Positions 1 to 9,090 are shown, counted from the first letter of the stretch. The stretch is DNA of 50,938 nt from an uncultured Prevotella sp. (GCA_900557405.1 USSF01000007.1:1-50938), one strand, 5' to 3'. Made by a program: numbers and translations. The notes: a model not told the origin generated them from the letters alone.

Positions 1-64
1 GTTGCTCAGGCACTTATAAATAATGTTAAACTATAGTGTTGCGGAATTAAGGTTACAATAATAG

Positions 65-95
65 TTGTATAGCTTCGCAATAATTGTTATTTTTG
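65..95 (+). promoter_or_regulatory. Promoter of thrA (Bacteroidota consensus)
   Basis: TTG at 65-67, a 20-bp spacer, then TATTTTTG at 88-95, an exact match to TAnnTTTG. Transcription would start near 102, leaving a leader of about 120 nt before thrA. The leader can form two short hairpins (GCATGC with GCGTGC, 126-147; GGCGGA with TCTGCC, about 164-183). No Thr/Ile-rich leader peptide was found. Confidence 0.7.
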
Positions 96-222
96 CACCT
101 TATAATTAATGATTGATTTTTTTTTGCATGCGCATGAGCTTGCGTGCAGTTGCCGGAACGGCGGGCGGATGATATCGTCTGCCGGTATACCGTAGGCTGG
201 GAGACAGACTAAAACAAAGTAT

Positions 223-2652
223 ATGAAGGTATTGAAATTCGGGGGGACATCGGTAGGAAGCGTAGACAGCATATTGAGTCTGAAGCGGATTGTGGAAAGC
301 CAGCAAGAGCCGCTGGTTGTAGTGGTGAGCGCCCTTGGCGGGATAACGGACAAACTCATCAGTACGGCGCGACAGGCAGCCGCAGGCGACGAAGGATACA
401 GACAGGAGTTTGAGGCCATGATGAAGCGCCATCACGATATGATAGACGCCGTGATAGGCGACAGCGGGAAACGCGGAAACCTTACGAGTGTGGTGGACAA
501 CCTCTTCGAGGAGCTGCGCTCGATATATTATGGCGTGTATCTCATCCACGACCTGAGCGAGAAGATACTGGCGGCAATCGTGAGCTACGGCGAACGGCTG
601 AGCAGTCATATTGTGGCGACGCTCGTGGACGACGCGCGGAGATACAATTCGAGGGACTTCATCAAGACGCAGAAGAAGCGCGGCAGGGACGTGCTCGACA
701 GCGAACTGACGATGAAGCTGATCAGGGAGACGTTCTCCACAGGAGTAAGGCGCGCCGTAGTGCCAGGGTTCATCAGTGCCGACCGCGACAGCGGCGAGAT
801 AACGAATCTGGGCCGAGGAGGAAGCGACTACACGGCATCCCTCATAGCAGCGGCAATCGACGCCGACGTGCTGGAGATATGGACCGATGTGGACGGATTC
901 ATGACTGCCGACCCGAAGGTGATTCCTGCTGCATACACCATCAACGAACTGAGCTACGTGGAGGCCATGGAGCTGTGCAACTTCGGGGCGAAGGTGGTTT
1001 ATCCGCCTACGATATATCCCGTATGCGTGAAGGACATCCCGATAAAGGTGAAGAACACCTTCAACCCGGAAGCCCCGGGCACTACGATAAAGAAACACGT
1101 AGAAGCCACCGACAAACCCATCAAGGGAATCTCGAGCATCAAGGGGACCACGCTGATTACCGTGACCGGACTATCGATGGTGGGTGTAATCGGAGTAAAC
1201 CGCAGGATATTCACGGCGCTTGCCGACAACGGTATCTCCGTATTCCTCGTTTCTCAGGCGTCATCAGAGAACTCCACTTCGATAGGTGTACGCGATGTGG
1301 ATGCCGGAGAGGCAGTGGACGTGCTCAACCGTGAGTTTGCCAAGGAGATAGAGACGGGAGCCATGTTCCCCATGCACGCCGAGAGCGGACTCGCCACGAT
1401 AGCCATCGTGGGAGAGAACATGAAGCATACGCCGGGCGTGGCCGGAAAACTCTTCGGCACGCTGGGCAGGAGCGGTATCAGCGTGATAGCCCTTGCGCAG
1501 GGAGCTTCGGAGACCAACATCTCGTTTGTGGTGAATGCAGAATACTTGAGGAAGGCGCTCAACGTGATACACGACTCGTTCTTCCTCAGCGAATACAAGG
1601 TGCTCAATCTCTTCGTCTGCGGCATCGGAACGGTGGGCGGCAACCTGCTTGAACAGATAAAGACGCAGCAGCCGGAGCTGATGGAGAAGCAGAGGCTGAA
1701 GCTCAACGTGGTGGGTGTGGCATCGAGCCATAAGGCGGTGTTCGACCGCAACGGCATCTGTCTGGACAACTACCGCGAACTGCTCGACCGGTCGGAACCG
1801 AGCGACACGCAGCGGCTTAAGGCCGGAATAATAGGGATGAACATCTTCAACAGCGTGTTTGTGGACTGTACGGCGAGCAGCGATGTGGCGTCTATGTATC
1901 AGGAACTGATAGACCACAACGTGTCGGTGGTGGCGGCAAACAAGGTGGCGGCATCGGGCGACTACGCCAGCTACCGCCGTCTGAAGGACACGGCGCTGCA
2001 GCGTGGAGTGAAGTTCCTCTATGAGACGAATGTGGGTGCCGGACTGCCAATCATCGGTACGATAAAGGACCTGTGTAATTCGGGCGACAAGATATTGAAG
2101 ATAGAGGCCGTGTTGAGCGGGACGCTTAATTTCATATTCAATGAGATATCGGCAGAGGTGCCGTTCTCGGAAACCGTAAGGCGCGCCAAGGAACAGGGTT
2201 ACAGCGAACCCGACCCGCGCATCGACCTGAGCGGGAAGGACGTGATAAGGAAGCTCGTCATACTGACGCGCGAAGCGGGATACGCCGTGGAGCAGGAGGA
2301 TGTGGAGAAGAACCTCTTTATCCCCGACGGATTCTTCGGGGGGACTATAGACGGATTCTGGAAGAACCTGCCCTCGCTGGATGCCGGCTTTGAGGAGAAA
2401 CGCAGGGAACTGGAAAAGGAAAACAAGCGCTGGCGCTTCGTGGCGAAGATGGACCACGGCAAGACGAGCGTACAGCTTGAGGCCGTTGGGCAGCACCATC
2501 CGTTCTATATGCTTGAGGGGTCGAACAATATCGTGTTGCTCACCACCGAGCGCTATCGTGAATACCCTATGCAGATACAGGGATATGGCGCCGGCGCGGG
2601 AGTGACGGCAGCAGGAGTCTTCGCCAATATAATGTCGATTGCCAATATATAG
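223..2652 (+). CDS. thrA: Bifunctional aspartokinase / homoserine dehydrogenase I
   Basis: Cytoplasmic fused enzyme catalysing the first and third steps of the aspartate pathway: aspartate to aspartyl phosphate, and aspartate semialdehyde to homoserine. The N-terminal kinase opens with KFGGTSVGS (residues 5-13), and the GRGGSDYTAS substrate motif lies near residue 190. Two ACT-type regulatory domains follow (about 310-455). The homoserine dehydrogenase begins with the nucleotide-binding GIGTVGG near residue 467 and carries the AANKVAASGDY and GTLNFIFNEI segments. At 809 aa it is close to E. coli ThrA (820 aa). By family knowledge the ACT domains suggest threonine feedback. It is followed 41 bp later by an ApgM-type gene, a Bacteroidota arrangement for threonine synthesis. 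Confidence 0.96.
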   Translation: MKVLKFGGTSVGSVDSILSLKRIVESQQEPLVVVVSALGGITDKLISTARQAAAGDEGYRQEFEAMMKRHHDMIDAVIGDSGKRGNLTSVVDNLFEELRSIYYGVYLIHDLSEKILAAIVSYGERLSSHIVATLVDDARRYNSRDFIKTQKKRGRDVLDSELTMKLIRETFSTGVRRAVVPGFISADRDSGEITNLGRGGSDYTASLIAAAIDADVLEIWTDVDGFMTADPKVIPAAYTINELSYVEAMELCNFGAKVVYPPTIYPVCVKDIPIKVKNTFNPEAPGTTIKKHVEATDKPIKGISSIKGTTLITVTGLSMVGVIGVNRRIFTALADNGISVFLVSQASSENSTSIGVRDVDAGEAVDVLNREFAKEIETGAMFPMHAESGLATIAIVGENMKHTPGVAGKLFGTLGRSGISVIALAQGASETNISFVVNAEYLRKALNVIHDSFFLSEYKVLNLFVCGIGTVGGNLLEQIKTQQPELMEKQRLKLNVVGVASSHKAVFDRNGICLDNYRELLDRSEPSDTQRLKAGIIGMNIFNSVFVDCTASSDVASMYQELIDHNVSVVAANKVAASGDYASYRRLKDTALQRGVKFLYETNVGAGLPIIGTIKDLCNSGDKILKIEAVLSGTLNFIFNEISAEVPFSETVRRAKEQGYSEPDPRIDLSGKDVIRKLVILTREAGYAVEQEDVEKNLFIPDGFFGGTIDGFWKNLPSLDAGFEEKRRELEKENKRWRFVAKMDHGKTSVQLEAVGQHHPFYMLEGSNNIVLLTTERYREYPMQIQGYGAGAGVTAAGVFANIMSIANI

Positions 2653-2693
2653 GCGGATTTGTCGGCAGACTGCAAAAAAGAACAGATTAAGGT

Positions 2694-3971
2694 ATGAAGC
2701 ACATAATAATCTTGGGTGACGGAATGGCAGACCACCGGGTGGAAAGGCTCGGTGGAAAGACCCCGTTGCAGTATGCCGACACCCCATACATGGATATGCT
2801 GGCGAGACAGGGACGCTGCGGCAGACTGATTACCGTGCCCGACGGGTTCCTGCCCGGCAGTGAGGTGGCAAACAGCAGCATCCTCGGTTACGACCAGCAC
2901 AAGGTGTATGAAGGGCGCGGCCCCCTTGAAGCGGCGGGTATCGGCTACAATCTTCAGCAGGGCGACCTGGCCATGCGCTGCAATATCATCAGTATGGAAG
3001 GCGGCAGGATAAAGAACCACCACGGCGGCCATCTCGCTACGGACGAGGGCCGACGGCTGACAGACTGGCTCGAAGAGAAGTTGGGCGGTGCCGACGTTCA
3101 TTTCGTCAAGGGAATACAATACCGACATCTGCTTATAATAAAAGGTGGAAACAAGCACGTGGAGTGCGCTCCGCCACACGACCACCTCAATGATGAATTG
3201 AGAAAACTGAAGGCAAGGGCCGAGACCGGCTATGACTTCGAGGCAGATGCCGAAGGAAAGTATTACATAGATGCCGAAGGCAGAAGGCACAAGAGAAAGT
3301 CGCCCCAGGAGACTGCCGACCTGATAAACCGGCTGACAGAAGAGTCGCAGCAGTTGCTTGCCGGTCATCCGCTCAATGGGGAGCGCCGCGCCCTGGGCGA
3401 AGACATGGCGAACTCCATCTGGCCATGGGGCGGCGGCTACCGTCCGTCGATGCAGACCATGGCGGAGATGTATCCGCAGATAAGGCGTGGGGCGGTGATA
3501 ACGGCCGTAGACCTCATCCGCGGCATCGGGCGCTATGCAGGATTGAGAAACATCATAGTGGAGGGTGCCACCGGACTGGCCGACACGGATTATGAAGGAA
3601 AGGCGCAGGCGGCAATCGAAGCCCTGCGCACCGACGACTTCGTTTTCCTGCATGTGGATGCGAGCGACGAAGCCGGACATGACGGTGACCTGAGGTTGAA
3701 AATCAAGACGATAGAGGATTTTGACCGCCGTATCGTGGGGCCTATATACAATGAGGTGAAGACATGGGCGGAACCCGTCAGCATCGCCGTGATGCCGGAC
3801 CATCCCACGCCGGTGGAGATGCGCACCCACGTGAATGACCCTGTGCCGTTTCTCATCCATTATCCAGGGATAGAACCCGACGGCGTGCAGGCGTATGACG
3901 AGCAGAGCTGCATGGGCGGCAGTTACGGACTGCTTCGCCAGGGGCAGTTCATGGAGACATTCATGGAGTAA
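2694..3971 (+). CDS. ApgM-type phosphoglycerate mutase family protein, probable homoserine kinase
   Basis: A 425-aa protein of the alkaline-phosphatase-like metalloenzyme superfamily, archaeal-type cofactor-independent phosphoglycerate mutase (ApgM) family. Visible metal and catalytic motifs: LGDGMADH (7-14), SEVANSSILGYD (56-67, with the likely active serine), HVDASDEAGHDGD near residue 320 and MPDHPTPVEMR near residue 365. It sits 41 bp behind thrA. In Bacteroides the orthologous gene in this position has been proposed as a non-orthologous homoserine kinase; I rely on that from memory. If so, it makes O-phosphohomoserine for threonine synthase. Unlike the Bacteroides order I recall (thrA-apgM-thrC), no thrC follows. 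The alternative is a true phosphoglycerate mutase. Confidence 0.88.
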   Translation: MKHIIILGDGMADHRVERLGGKTPLQYADTPYMDMLARQGRCGRLITVPDGFLPGSEVANSSILGYDQHKVYEGRGPLEAAGIGYNLQQGDLAMRCNIISMEGGRIKNHHGGHLATDEGRRLTDWLEEKLGGADVHFVKGIQYRHLLIIKGGNKHVECAPPHDHLNDELRKLKARAETGYDFEADAEGKYYIDAEGRRHKRKSPQETADLINRLTEESQQLLAGHPLNGERRALGEDMANSIWPWGGGYRPSMQTMAEMYPQIRRGAVITAVDLIRGIGRYAGLRNIIVEGATGLADTDYEGKAQAAIEALRTDDFVFLHVDASDEAGHDGDLRLKIKTIEDFDRRIVGPIYNEVKTWAEPVSIAVMPDHPTPVEMRTHVNDPVPFLIHYPGIEPDGVQAYDEQSCMGGSYGLLRQGQFMETFME

Positions 3972-3995
3972 TGACGGAAGAAAGTACGGATAGAG

Positions 3996-4137
3996 CGGCT
4001 GCTTCATGGGTCGGCAACGGCTGCTTCATCGGTCGTCTCACAATAGTGAAAAACATTTTTGACTATAGTGAAAAACATTTCTGACTATAGTGAGACGACC
4101 GGAAAAGCGATGTTTCGCGCCCCATGAAGGGCAGATT
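3996..4137. repeat. Nested tandem and inverted repeat element
   Basis: CGGCTGCTTCAT occurs at 3996-4007 and 4018-4029, 22 bp apart. Next come two copies of a 22-bp unit, ATAGTGAAAAACATTTYTGACT (4043-4064 and 4065-4086), and the start of a third. An 11-bp perfect inverted repeat, GGTCGTCTCAC (4031-4041) and GTGAGACGACC (4090-4100), encloses the 22-bp units. CCCATGAAG near 4121-4129 is the reverse complement of part of the first repeat. It lies just after apgM. There is no T-run, so it is not a classic terminator. It looks like a REP-like or mobile palindromic element. Confidence 0.75.
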
Positions 4138-4437
4138 ATTGCATAACAGTCGTATGTCTGTTTTACCAGAGTCAGAATTCTTAACCCGAATAGGTCATCC
4201 GGGCTTGCTCGGATTTTGTCTTTTAGAAGAGTGGTTTTGTATCTTGTAAAAACAAAAGACTGCAAGCAGTCATAAAAAGACACATTATATGTCCTAATGA
4301 CCGATTGGGTTAAATGGTGGATTAAATAAAAGTAAAAAACTGCAGTCTGCAAGCTAAGAGCCGTTAATGCTTACAGAATGAGTGTTAAAAGAGAAGAAAT
4401 ATCACTGACAAAATGGCCGATTAACATTCTTTGCGCC
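4138..4437. other. AT-rich intergenic region before degP
   Basis: About 300 bp between the repeat element and the degP promoter. I see no coding sequence, tRNA or strong hairpin. Short words such as CTGCAAGC recur, but no organised structure was found. Confidence 0.5.
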
Positions 4438-4445
4438 TATATTTG
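4438..4445 (+). promoter_or_regulatory. Promoter -7 box of degP
   Basis: TATATTTG matches TAnnTTTG exactly and is followed by CACC. No good TTG lies 19-21 bp upstream, so the promoter may need an activator or another sigma factor. The leader to the degP ATG would be about 100 nt. Confidence 0.55.
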
Positions 4446-4550
4446 CACCCCGAAAAGTAGCAATGGCTTGACGTCATGGCAGATGCCGACGAGAAACGGA
4501 AGCCGCGGGATGCAGCAAAATATAGGAAATAAAACATAAAGATATTAGAC

Positions 4551-6002
4551 ATGAGAAATTTTTCTAATCGAATGGCAATGGCAGTAGCCGCAATGACACT
4601 GACCGTTGCGACACCAATGTTTACTGTGGCAAGTGTTGCCGCCGTGCCGGGTCAGCCGGTAGATCTTACCTATGCAGCAGAGAAGGCTCTGCCCTCTGTA
4701 GTGCATATCAAATTCCTGCAGAACAGCAAGGTGCAGACCGTTGACGTGCAGTCTGACCCGTTCGGTGATTTCTTCGACCCGTTCGGATTCTTCGGCAATC
4801 CTAACAGCGGCAATGGCGGCAGACAGAAGCGCAAGGTGCAGACTCCGAAGAGGGAAGGAGCCGGATCCGGTGTCATCATTTCGACAGACGGATATATCGT
4901 GACGAACAACCACGTGGTGGAAGGTGCAGACGAGCTCACCGTCACACTCAATGACAACAAGGAATATTCCGCACGTATTATAGGAACAGACAAGACCACC
5001 GACCTGGCTCTTATCAAAATCAGCGCAAGCAATCTGCCGGCCCTGCCTATCGGAGACAGCGACAAGCTGAAAGTGGGAGAGTGGGTGCTCGCAGTGGGCA
5101 ATCCGTTCAACCTCAACTCCACAGTGACAGCCGGTATCGTAAGCGCAAAGGCACGTTCGCTCGGAGCAAACGGTATCGAGTCGTTCATCCAGACCGATGC
5201 GGCAATCAATTCGGGTAACTCGGGCGGTGCGTTGGTTAATACCCGCGGCGAGCTTGTTGGAATCAATGCAATGCTGTATTCACAGACAGGAAGCTACAGC
5301 GGCTACGGATTCGCAATCCCAACGACAATCATGAACAAAGTGGTGGCCGATTTGAAGAAATACGGAGTGGTGCAGCGTGGTCTGCTCGGAATCCAGGGCA
5401 TCAATGTGAACAACTATTTCGACCAGCAGAAGGAGCAGGGCAAGGACGTAGACCTCGGCACGATGGAGGGAATCTACATCGCAAAGGTTGAAGACGGCGG
5501 TTCTGCCGCAGAGGCCGACATGAAGGAAGGCGACGTGATTACAGCCGTAGACGGCAAGAAAGTGGTGAAGATGAGCGAGCTGCAGGAGTATCTCGTGAAC
5601 AAGCGTCCTGGCGACAAGGTTACTGTAACCTATCTGCGCAAGAAGGCCAAGAAGACAGCAGTGCTGACGCTGAAGAACGAACAGGGCAATACGAACATCG
5701 TGAAGGATGCCGACCTTGATGTGCTCGGCGGAACATTCCGTCCGGTAAACGACCAGGAGAAGAAGGATATGAACATCTCTTACGGACTCATGGTGACGAA
5801 GATCGGCAATGGCGCAATGAAGGATGCTGCCGTATACAAAGGCTTCATCATCCTGCAGGCAAACGACACGCCGATGAAGACTATCAACGACTTGCAGAAG
5901 GTTGTAAAGGAGGCTTCAACAAGCAAGGATCCTGTGCTTTATCTGAAGGGAATTTCTCCTACGGGCAAGAAGGCTTACTTCGCCGTGACGCTCGAAAAAT
6001 AA
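4551..6002 (+). CDS. degP: Periplasmic serine protease DegP/HtrA
   Basis: Envelope quality-control protease/chaperone. Residues 1-31 are a signal peptide. The trypsin-like domain shows the complete triad: His121 in TNNHVVEG, Asp151 in TTDLALIKI and Ser224 in NSGNSGGAL. Two PDZ domains follow: one from about residue 275 containing the DVITAVDGKKV stretch, and a second, weaker C-terminal one. At 483 aa it has the usual length for Bacteroidota DegP. It is transcribed alone, with its own promoter and a strong terminator downstream. A Gly/Asn/Lys-rich insert (about 82-102) lies in the LA-loop region. Function is inferred from the intact catalytic motifs. Confidence 0.96.
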   Translation: MRNFSNRMAMAVAAMTLTVATPMFTVASVAAVPGQPVDLTYAAEKALPSVVHIKFLQNSKVQTVDVQSDPFGDFFDPFGFFGNPNSGNGGRQKRKVQTPKREGAGSGVIISTDGYIVTNNHVVEGADELTVTLNDNKEYSARIIGTDKTTDLALIKISASNLPALPIGDSDKLKVGEWVLAVGNPFNLNSTVTAGIVSAKARSLGANGIESFIQTDAAINSGNSGGALVNTRGELVGINAMLYSQTGSYSGYGFAIPTTIMNKVVADLKKYGVVQRGLLGIQGINVNNYFDQQKEQGKDVDLGTMEGIYIAKVEDGGSAAEADMKEGDVITAVDGKKVVKMSELQEYLVNKRPGDKVTVTYLRKKAKKTAVLTLKNEQGNTNIVKDADLDVLGGTFRPVNDQEKKDMNISYGLMVTKIGNGAMKDAAVYKGFIILQANDTPMKTINDLQKVVKEASTSKDPVLYLKGISPTGKKAYFAVTLEK

Positions 6003-6071
6003 TGTAAAAGATGTCCGGACAGCGGTTCGAGGCTGCCGGCATGGCATAATGTAATTGAAGTTTATAGGGCT

Positions 6072-6125
6072 GAGGTCTCAAGTTGCAGCTCCGCATAATG
6101 CGGGGGCGGCTTGAGACCTCTTTTT
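6072..6125 (+). terminator. Rho-independent terminator of degP
   Basis: An 11-bp perfect stem, GAGGTCTCAAG (6072-6082) and CTTGAGACCTC (6110-6120), is followed by TTTTT. A smaller inner hairpin, CCGCA-TAA-TGCGG, occupies the loop. Confidence 0.9.
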
Positions 6126-6197
6126 GTCAAATATCCAGGCAATGAGGCCGGATTGTCTGTAAATTCTTACAATAAGTTTAAATTATGCACTTTTTTG

Positions 6198-6228
6198 TTG
6201 CAAGAAACAATTATTTTATGTAGATTTG
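6198..6228 (+). promoter_or_regulatory. Promoter of rpoD
   Basis: TTG at 6198-6200, a 20-bp spacer, then TAGATTTG at 6221-6228, fully matching the Bacteroidota consensus. It gives an untranslated leader of about 100 nt. Confidence 0.75.
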
Positions 6229-6332
6229 CAATTGGTATAATATGCAGTTGCCGTTGCAATGGGAAAAATACCATGAAAACAGCAGTTGCTTTATGCCGGA
6301 AACATCGAGAAATCGCTTAAACTTTATATTCT

Positions 6333-7196
6333 ATGAGACAACTGAAAATCACAAAATCGATAACTAACCGCGAAAGTCAGTCGCTGGATAAATACTTGCA
6401 GGAAATCGGTCACGAAGAACTTCTTAGCGTGGATGAGGAGGTGGAACTTGCTCAGCGCATACGAAAGGGAGACCGCAAGGCTTTGGAGCGTTTGACAAAG
6501 GCAAATTTGAGATTTGTTGTCTCTGTGGCAAAGCAATACCAGAACCAGGGATTGAGTTTGCCCGACCTTATCAACGAGGGTAACGTAGGACTGATTAAGG
6601 CTGCCGAGAAATTCGATGAGACGCGCGGGTTCAAGTTCATATCCTATGCCGTATGGTGGATTCGCCAGAGCATTCTGCAGGCCATCGCCGAGCAGAGCCG
6701 TATCGTCAGACTGCCGCTCAACCAGGTGGGGTCGATGAATAAGGTGAACAAGGCGCTCAACAAGTTTGAGCAGGAGAACGAGAGGCGTGCAAGCCTCGGG
6801 GAACTGGCCGAAAGGGTGGATTTGCCGGAGGATAAGATTGCTGAGGCTCTGAAAGCCAACGGCAGACATGTTTCCATGGACGCCCCGTTTACGGAGGGCG
6901 AAGACGGCAGTCTGATTGATGTTATGCCGAACGGGGATTCTCCGGACCCTGACGATTCGCTCGTGCTCGAGTCGCTGAGGGATGAGATAAAGCGTGCGCT
7001 GCTCACTCTGAACGATAGGGAGCGTAAGGTTATCGAAGCCTTCTTCGGTATTGACCAGCCGGAGAAGACCCTTGAGGAAATCGGTACGGAATACGGACTG
7101 ACGCGCGAGAGGGTAAGGCAGATTAAGGAGAAGGCAATACGCAGATTGAGAAACAGCACACAGAACAAGATGCTGAAATCGTTTCTCGGTAGCTGA
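6333..7196 (+). CDS. rpoD: Primary RNA polymerase sigma factor (sigma-70/SigA type)
   Basis: A 287-aa principal sigma factor that directs RNA polymerase to housekeeping promoters. Region 1.2 spans about residues 15-55. Region 2, with [27 protein letters not shown] and the -10-reading [15 protein letters not shown], spans about 60-115. Region 3 covers about 130-200. Region 4, with the helix-turn-helix [19 protein letters not shown], covers about 225-275. It lacks the acidic region 1.1 and the large non-conserved insert of E. coli RpoD, as is usual in Bacteroidota. This factor is expected to read the TTTG/TAnnTTTG promoters found throughout the window. Confidence 0.97.
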   Translation: MRQLKITKSITNRESQSLDKYLQEIGHEELLSVDEEVELAQRIRKGDRKALERLTKANLRFVVSVAKQYQNQGLSLPDLINEGNVGLIKAAEKFDETRGFKFISYAVWWIRQSILQAIAEQSRIVRLPLNQVGSMNKVNKALNKFEQENERRASLGELAERVDLPEDKIAEALKANGRHVSMDAPFTEGEDGSLIDVMPNGDSPDPDDSLVLESLRDEIKRALLTLNDRERKVIEAFFGIDQPEKTLEEIGTEYGLTRERVRQIKEKAIRRLRNSTQNKMLKSFLGS

Positions 7197-7256
7197 CCAT
7201 GGGCGATAGTATAATAGATTATTTGAGAGATTAAATTTAAAAGAACAGAATATAGA

Positions 7257-7670
7257 ATGAAGCTATACAAGTATTTTGCAGCTTTGCTGCTCGTCGTGGC
7301 AATGTGTTCGGTAGTGACGGCAACGGCAAAGGAAAAGAAGGTGAAAAGGATGTACATCTTTGGAGTTGCTACGTCCTTCAATGATTCCACAGCCTATTTC
7401 ACGTCAATACAGGCCATTGACTCAGTTACGACTGTGGGCAAGACGAAGATTCTTTCTGACAAGCAGGAGTATTCCTTGCAGCTGAAAGGATATTTCCAGA
7501 ATCAGGGGGATGCAAACCGTACGTGTGTCACGTTCAATTCGACGAACCGCAACAAGCTGGAGAAGACCCTGCAGCAGCTGAAGCTGAAGTATGTCAAGAA
7601 GAACAACCTCACGGTGAAGACGCTTGGCGACTCTGATTTCAGATATGAGCGCGTCGTTATGGCGCAGTAA
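7257..7670 (+). CDS. Small secreted protein of unknown function
   Basis: A 137-aa protein with a signal peptide (residues 1-24, cleavage likely after TATA). The mature part begins KEKKVKRMYIFGVATSFNDS, is rich in Lys and Thr, and has two cysteines (one inside the signal peptide). I do not recognise a named domain, although a 'FGVA-FNDSTVYFT' core is familiar from Bacteroidota hypothetical proteins. It lies 60 bp after rpoD and 21 bp before the HPr-kinase-like gene, so it may be co-transcribed with that locus. A role with the locus is possible but not shown. Confidence 0.8.
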   Translation: MKLYKYFAALLLVVAMCSVVTATAKEKKVKRMYIFGVATSFNDSTAYFTSIQAIDSVTTVGKTKILSDKQEYSLQLKGYFQNQGDANRTCVTFNSTNRNKLEKTLQQLKLKYVKKNNLTVKTLGDSDFRYERVVMAQ

Positions 7671-7691
7671 TATTCATATAAAAGGCAATAC

Positions 7692-8573
7692 ATGTTTTAT
7701 CGCATTGCAGACTTTGTCATAGAAGTGAACTTCTATGATTCCTGCATTAATAATACAGAACTTATTCCATCGCTCGCTCCTTTCCTGATTGACGGAAAGG
7801 AGTGTTGCGATGATGTTTTTTTCAGACTTACCGTTGACGACAGTCTGAAGCCGAGGCGGGAAAACCGGGAACGTATAGGCAAATTTGATACGGGAAACGG
7901 GGACACCGTGGTTGACCGTTTCCCCGACGGCGAATATCAGTATATCATCAAGAATATCTTCGGTGGGGAGTGTTGCCTGTTGCAGGCGGACAAGAGCTTT
8001 TCCGACTGCCGTTGCGCTCTCAACGGAAGCTTCCAGATGCGGCAGTTCGGCTTGAACAATGCTTTGATGCTTGTCTTTGCCTTTGCCGGAAGCATGAAGC
8101 AATGCCTCTTGGTTCATGCCTCGCTTGTGAGACAGAACGGCTATGGCTATGCCTTCATCGCCAAGAGCGGTACGGGCAAGAGTACGCAGGTGAGCAATTG
8201 GCTGAAATACATCCCGGGCTGTGACCTGATGAATGACGATAACCCTATTGTGAGAATCATTGACGGCGAAGCTTTCATCTACGGTTCGCCGTGGAGCGGC
8301 AAGACTCCGTGTTACCGCAATGTCAAGGCAAGGCTGGGGGCTGTGACGAGAATCTGCCGCAGCACTGCTAACAGTGTGGAACGACTTGGTCCGATAGAGG
8401 CTTTCGCCTCATTGCTGCCGTCGTGTTCTTCAATGAAATGGGACAAGGGAATCTACAATGCGGTGTGCGATACGGTGACGAAGATTATAGAGACGACGGG
8501 TGTCTACAACCTGCATTGTCTGCCCGACAGAGAGTCGGCGATAGTATGCCATGAGGCGATTGCCAGGAAATGA
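7692..8573 (+). CDS. HPr-kinase-like P-loop protein
   Basis: A 293-aa protein with a C-terminal P-loop kinase domain of the HprK/PEP-carboxykinase-like type. The Walker A motif AKSGTGKST is at 157-165, a preceding LVHASLV holds His142, and an acidic LMNDDNP motif is at 179-185 (a GSPWSGKTPCYRN stretch follows). The first 130 residues resemble the variable N-terminus of HprK-like proteins found in peptide-modification clusters. In such clusters (for example the paeninodin lasso peptide) a relative phosphorylates the precursor. The substrate here is unknown. The true HPr system is not expected in this phylum. The stop lies 10 bp before the S26-like gene, indicating one transcript. Confidence 0.75.
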   Translation: MFYRIADFVIEVNFYDSCINNTELIPSLAPFLIDGKECCDDVFFRLTVDDSLKPRRENRERIGKFDTGNGDTVVDRFPDGEYQYIIKNIFGGECCLLQADKSFSDCRCALNGSFQMRQFGLNNALMLVFAFAGSMKQCLLVHASLVRQNGYGYAFIAKSGTGKSTQVSNWLKYIPGCDLMNDDNPIVRIIDGEAFIYGSPWSGKTPCYRNVKARLGAVTRICRSTANSVERLGPIEAFASLLPSCSSMKWDKGIYNAVCDTVTKIIETTGVYNLHCLPDRESAIVCHEAIARK

Positions 8574-8583
8574 TTGTGACTAT

Positions 8584-9048
8584 ATGGAGAATGGAAAGAT
8601 AAATATCAAGGAGAAGCAGTTCTCCAACTCCGAGTTTATACCGGAGATAATTAAATTGCTCGACGAGGGACATACCGTGACATTGCTGTTGCGTGGTTAC
8701 AGTATGCGGCCGTTTCTTGAGGACGGCAGGGATAAGGCTCTGATTGTGAAGGCCAAGAACCCGAAGGTTGGTGCCCCCGTGCTTGCGGAAATAGAAAAGG
8801 GGCATTTCGTGCTCCATCGCATCGTGAAGATAAACGGTGATGAAGTGGTGTTGCGCGGTGACGGCAATCTTAATGTGGAGCATTGCAGAATGTCTGACGT
8901 AAAGGGAGAGGCTATCGGCTTCTATCGTAAGGGTAGGGACAAAATGGACAAGACCAACGGACTGAAATGGATTGCATATTCTCTCGTGTGGTCATTGCTG
9001 CTCCCTGTTCGGCGTTATCTGCTCGCCATCTACCGCAGAATCATCTGA
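8584..9048 (+). CDS. S24/S26 signal-peptidase-like protein
   Basis: A 154-aa protein with the S26 serine motif GYSMRPFL (Ser40), then FVLHRIV (His78) and LRGDGN (91-95). This arrangement matches the ER/SipW-type Ser-His dyad rather than the Ser-Lys dyad of standard signal peptidase I. A hydrophobic segment at about 129-150 could anchor the C-terminus. There is no N-terminal anchor. I chose this ATG over an in-frame ATG at 8551, which would overlap the preceding gene by 23 nt and add an unconserved-looking extension. It is probably a membrane-tethered protease that cleaves a peptide, or an inactive relative. The neighbours suggest peptide processing. Confidence 0.72.
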   Translation: MENGKINIKEKQFSNSEFIPEIIKLLDEGHTVTLLLRGYSMRPFLEDGRDKALIVKAKNPKVGAPVLAEIEKGHFVLHRIVKINGDEVVLRGDGNLNVEHCRMSDVKGEAIGFYRKGRDKMDKTNGLKWIAYSLVWSLLLPVRRYLLAIYRRII

Positions 9049-9090
9049 TATTCAGCATGGGATCTCATGATGTTTCACTGTAGGATCATC

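Noticed and set aside
101..222. Threonine attenuator leader upstream of thrA
   Set aside because: The short frames there (from 109 and 128) contain no run of Thr or Ile codons, and no terminator hairpin with a T-run exists; only short unsupported stems.
1264..2787. Long open frame (507 codons) on the minus strand opposite thrA
   Set aside because: Shadow of the high-GC third codon positions of thrA; rich in His, Arg and Leu without domain motifs; thrA on the other strand is certain.
2553..4007. Open frame (484 codons) on the minus strand opposite apgM
   Set aside because: Same antisense artefact; no start context, no family features, and it runs through the repeat element.
3996..4137. CRISPR array suspected from 22-bp tandem units
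   Set aside because: Units are directly adjacent with no spacers, only two full copies, and no cas genes are in the window.
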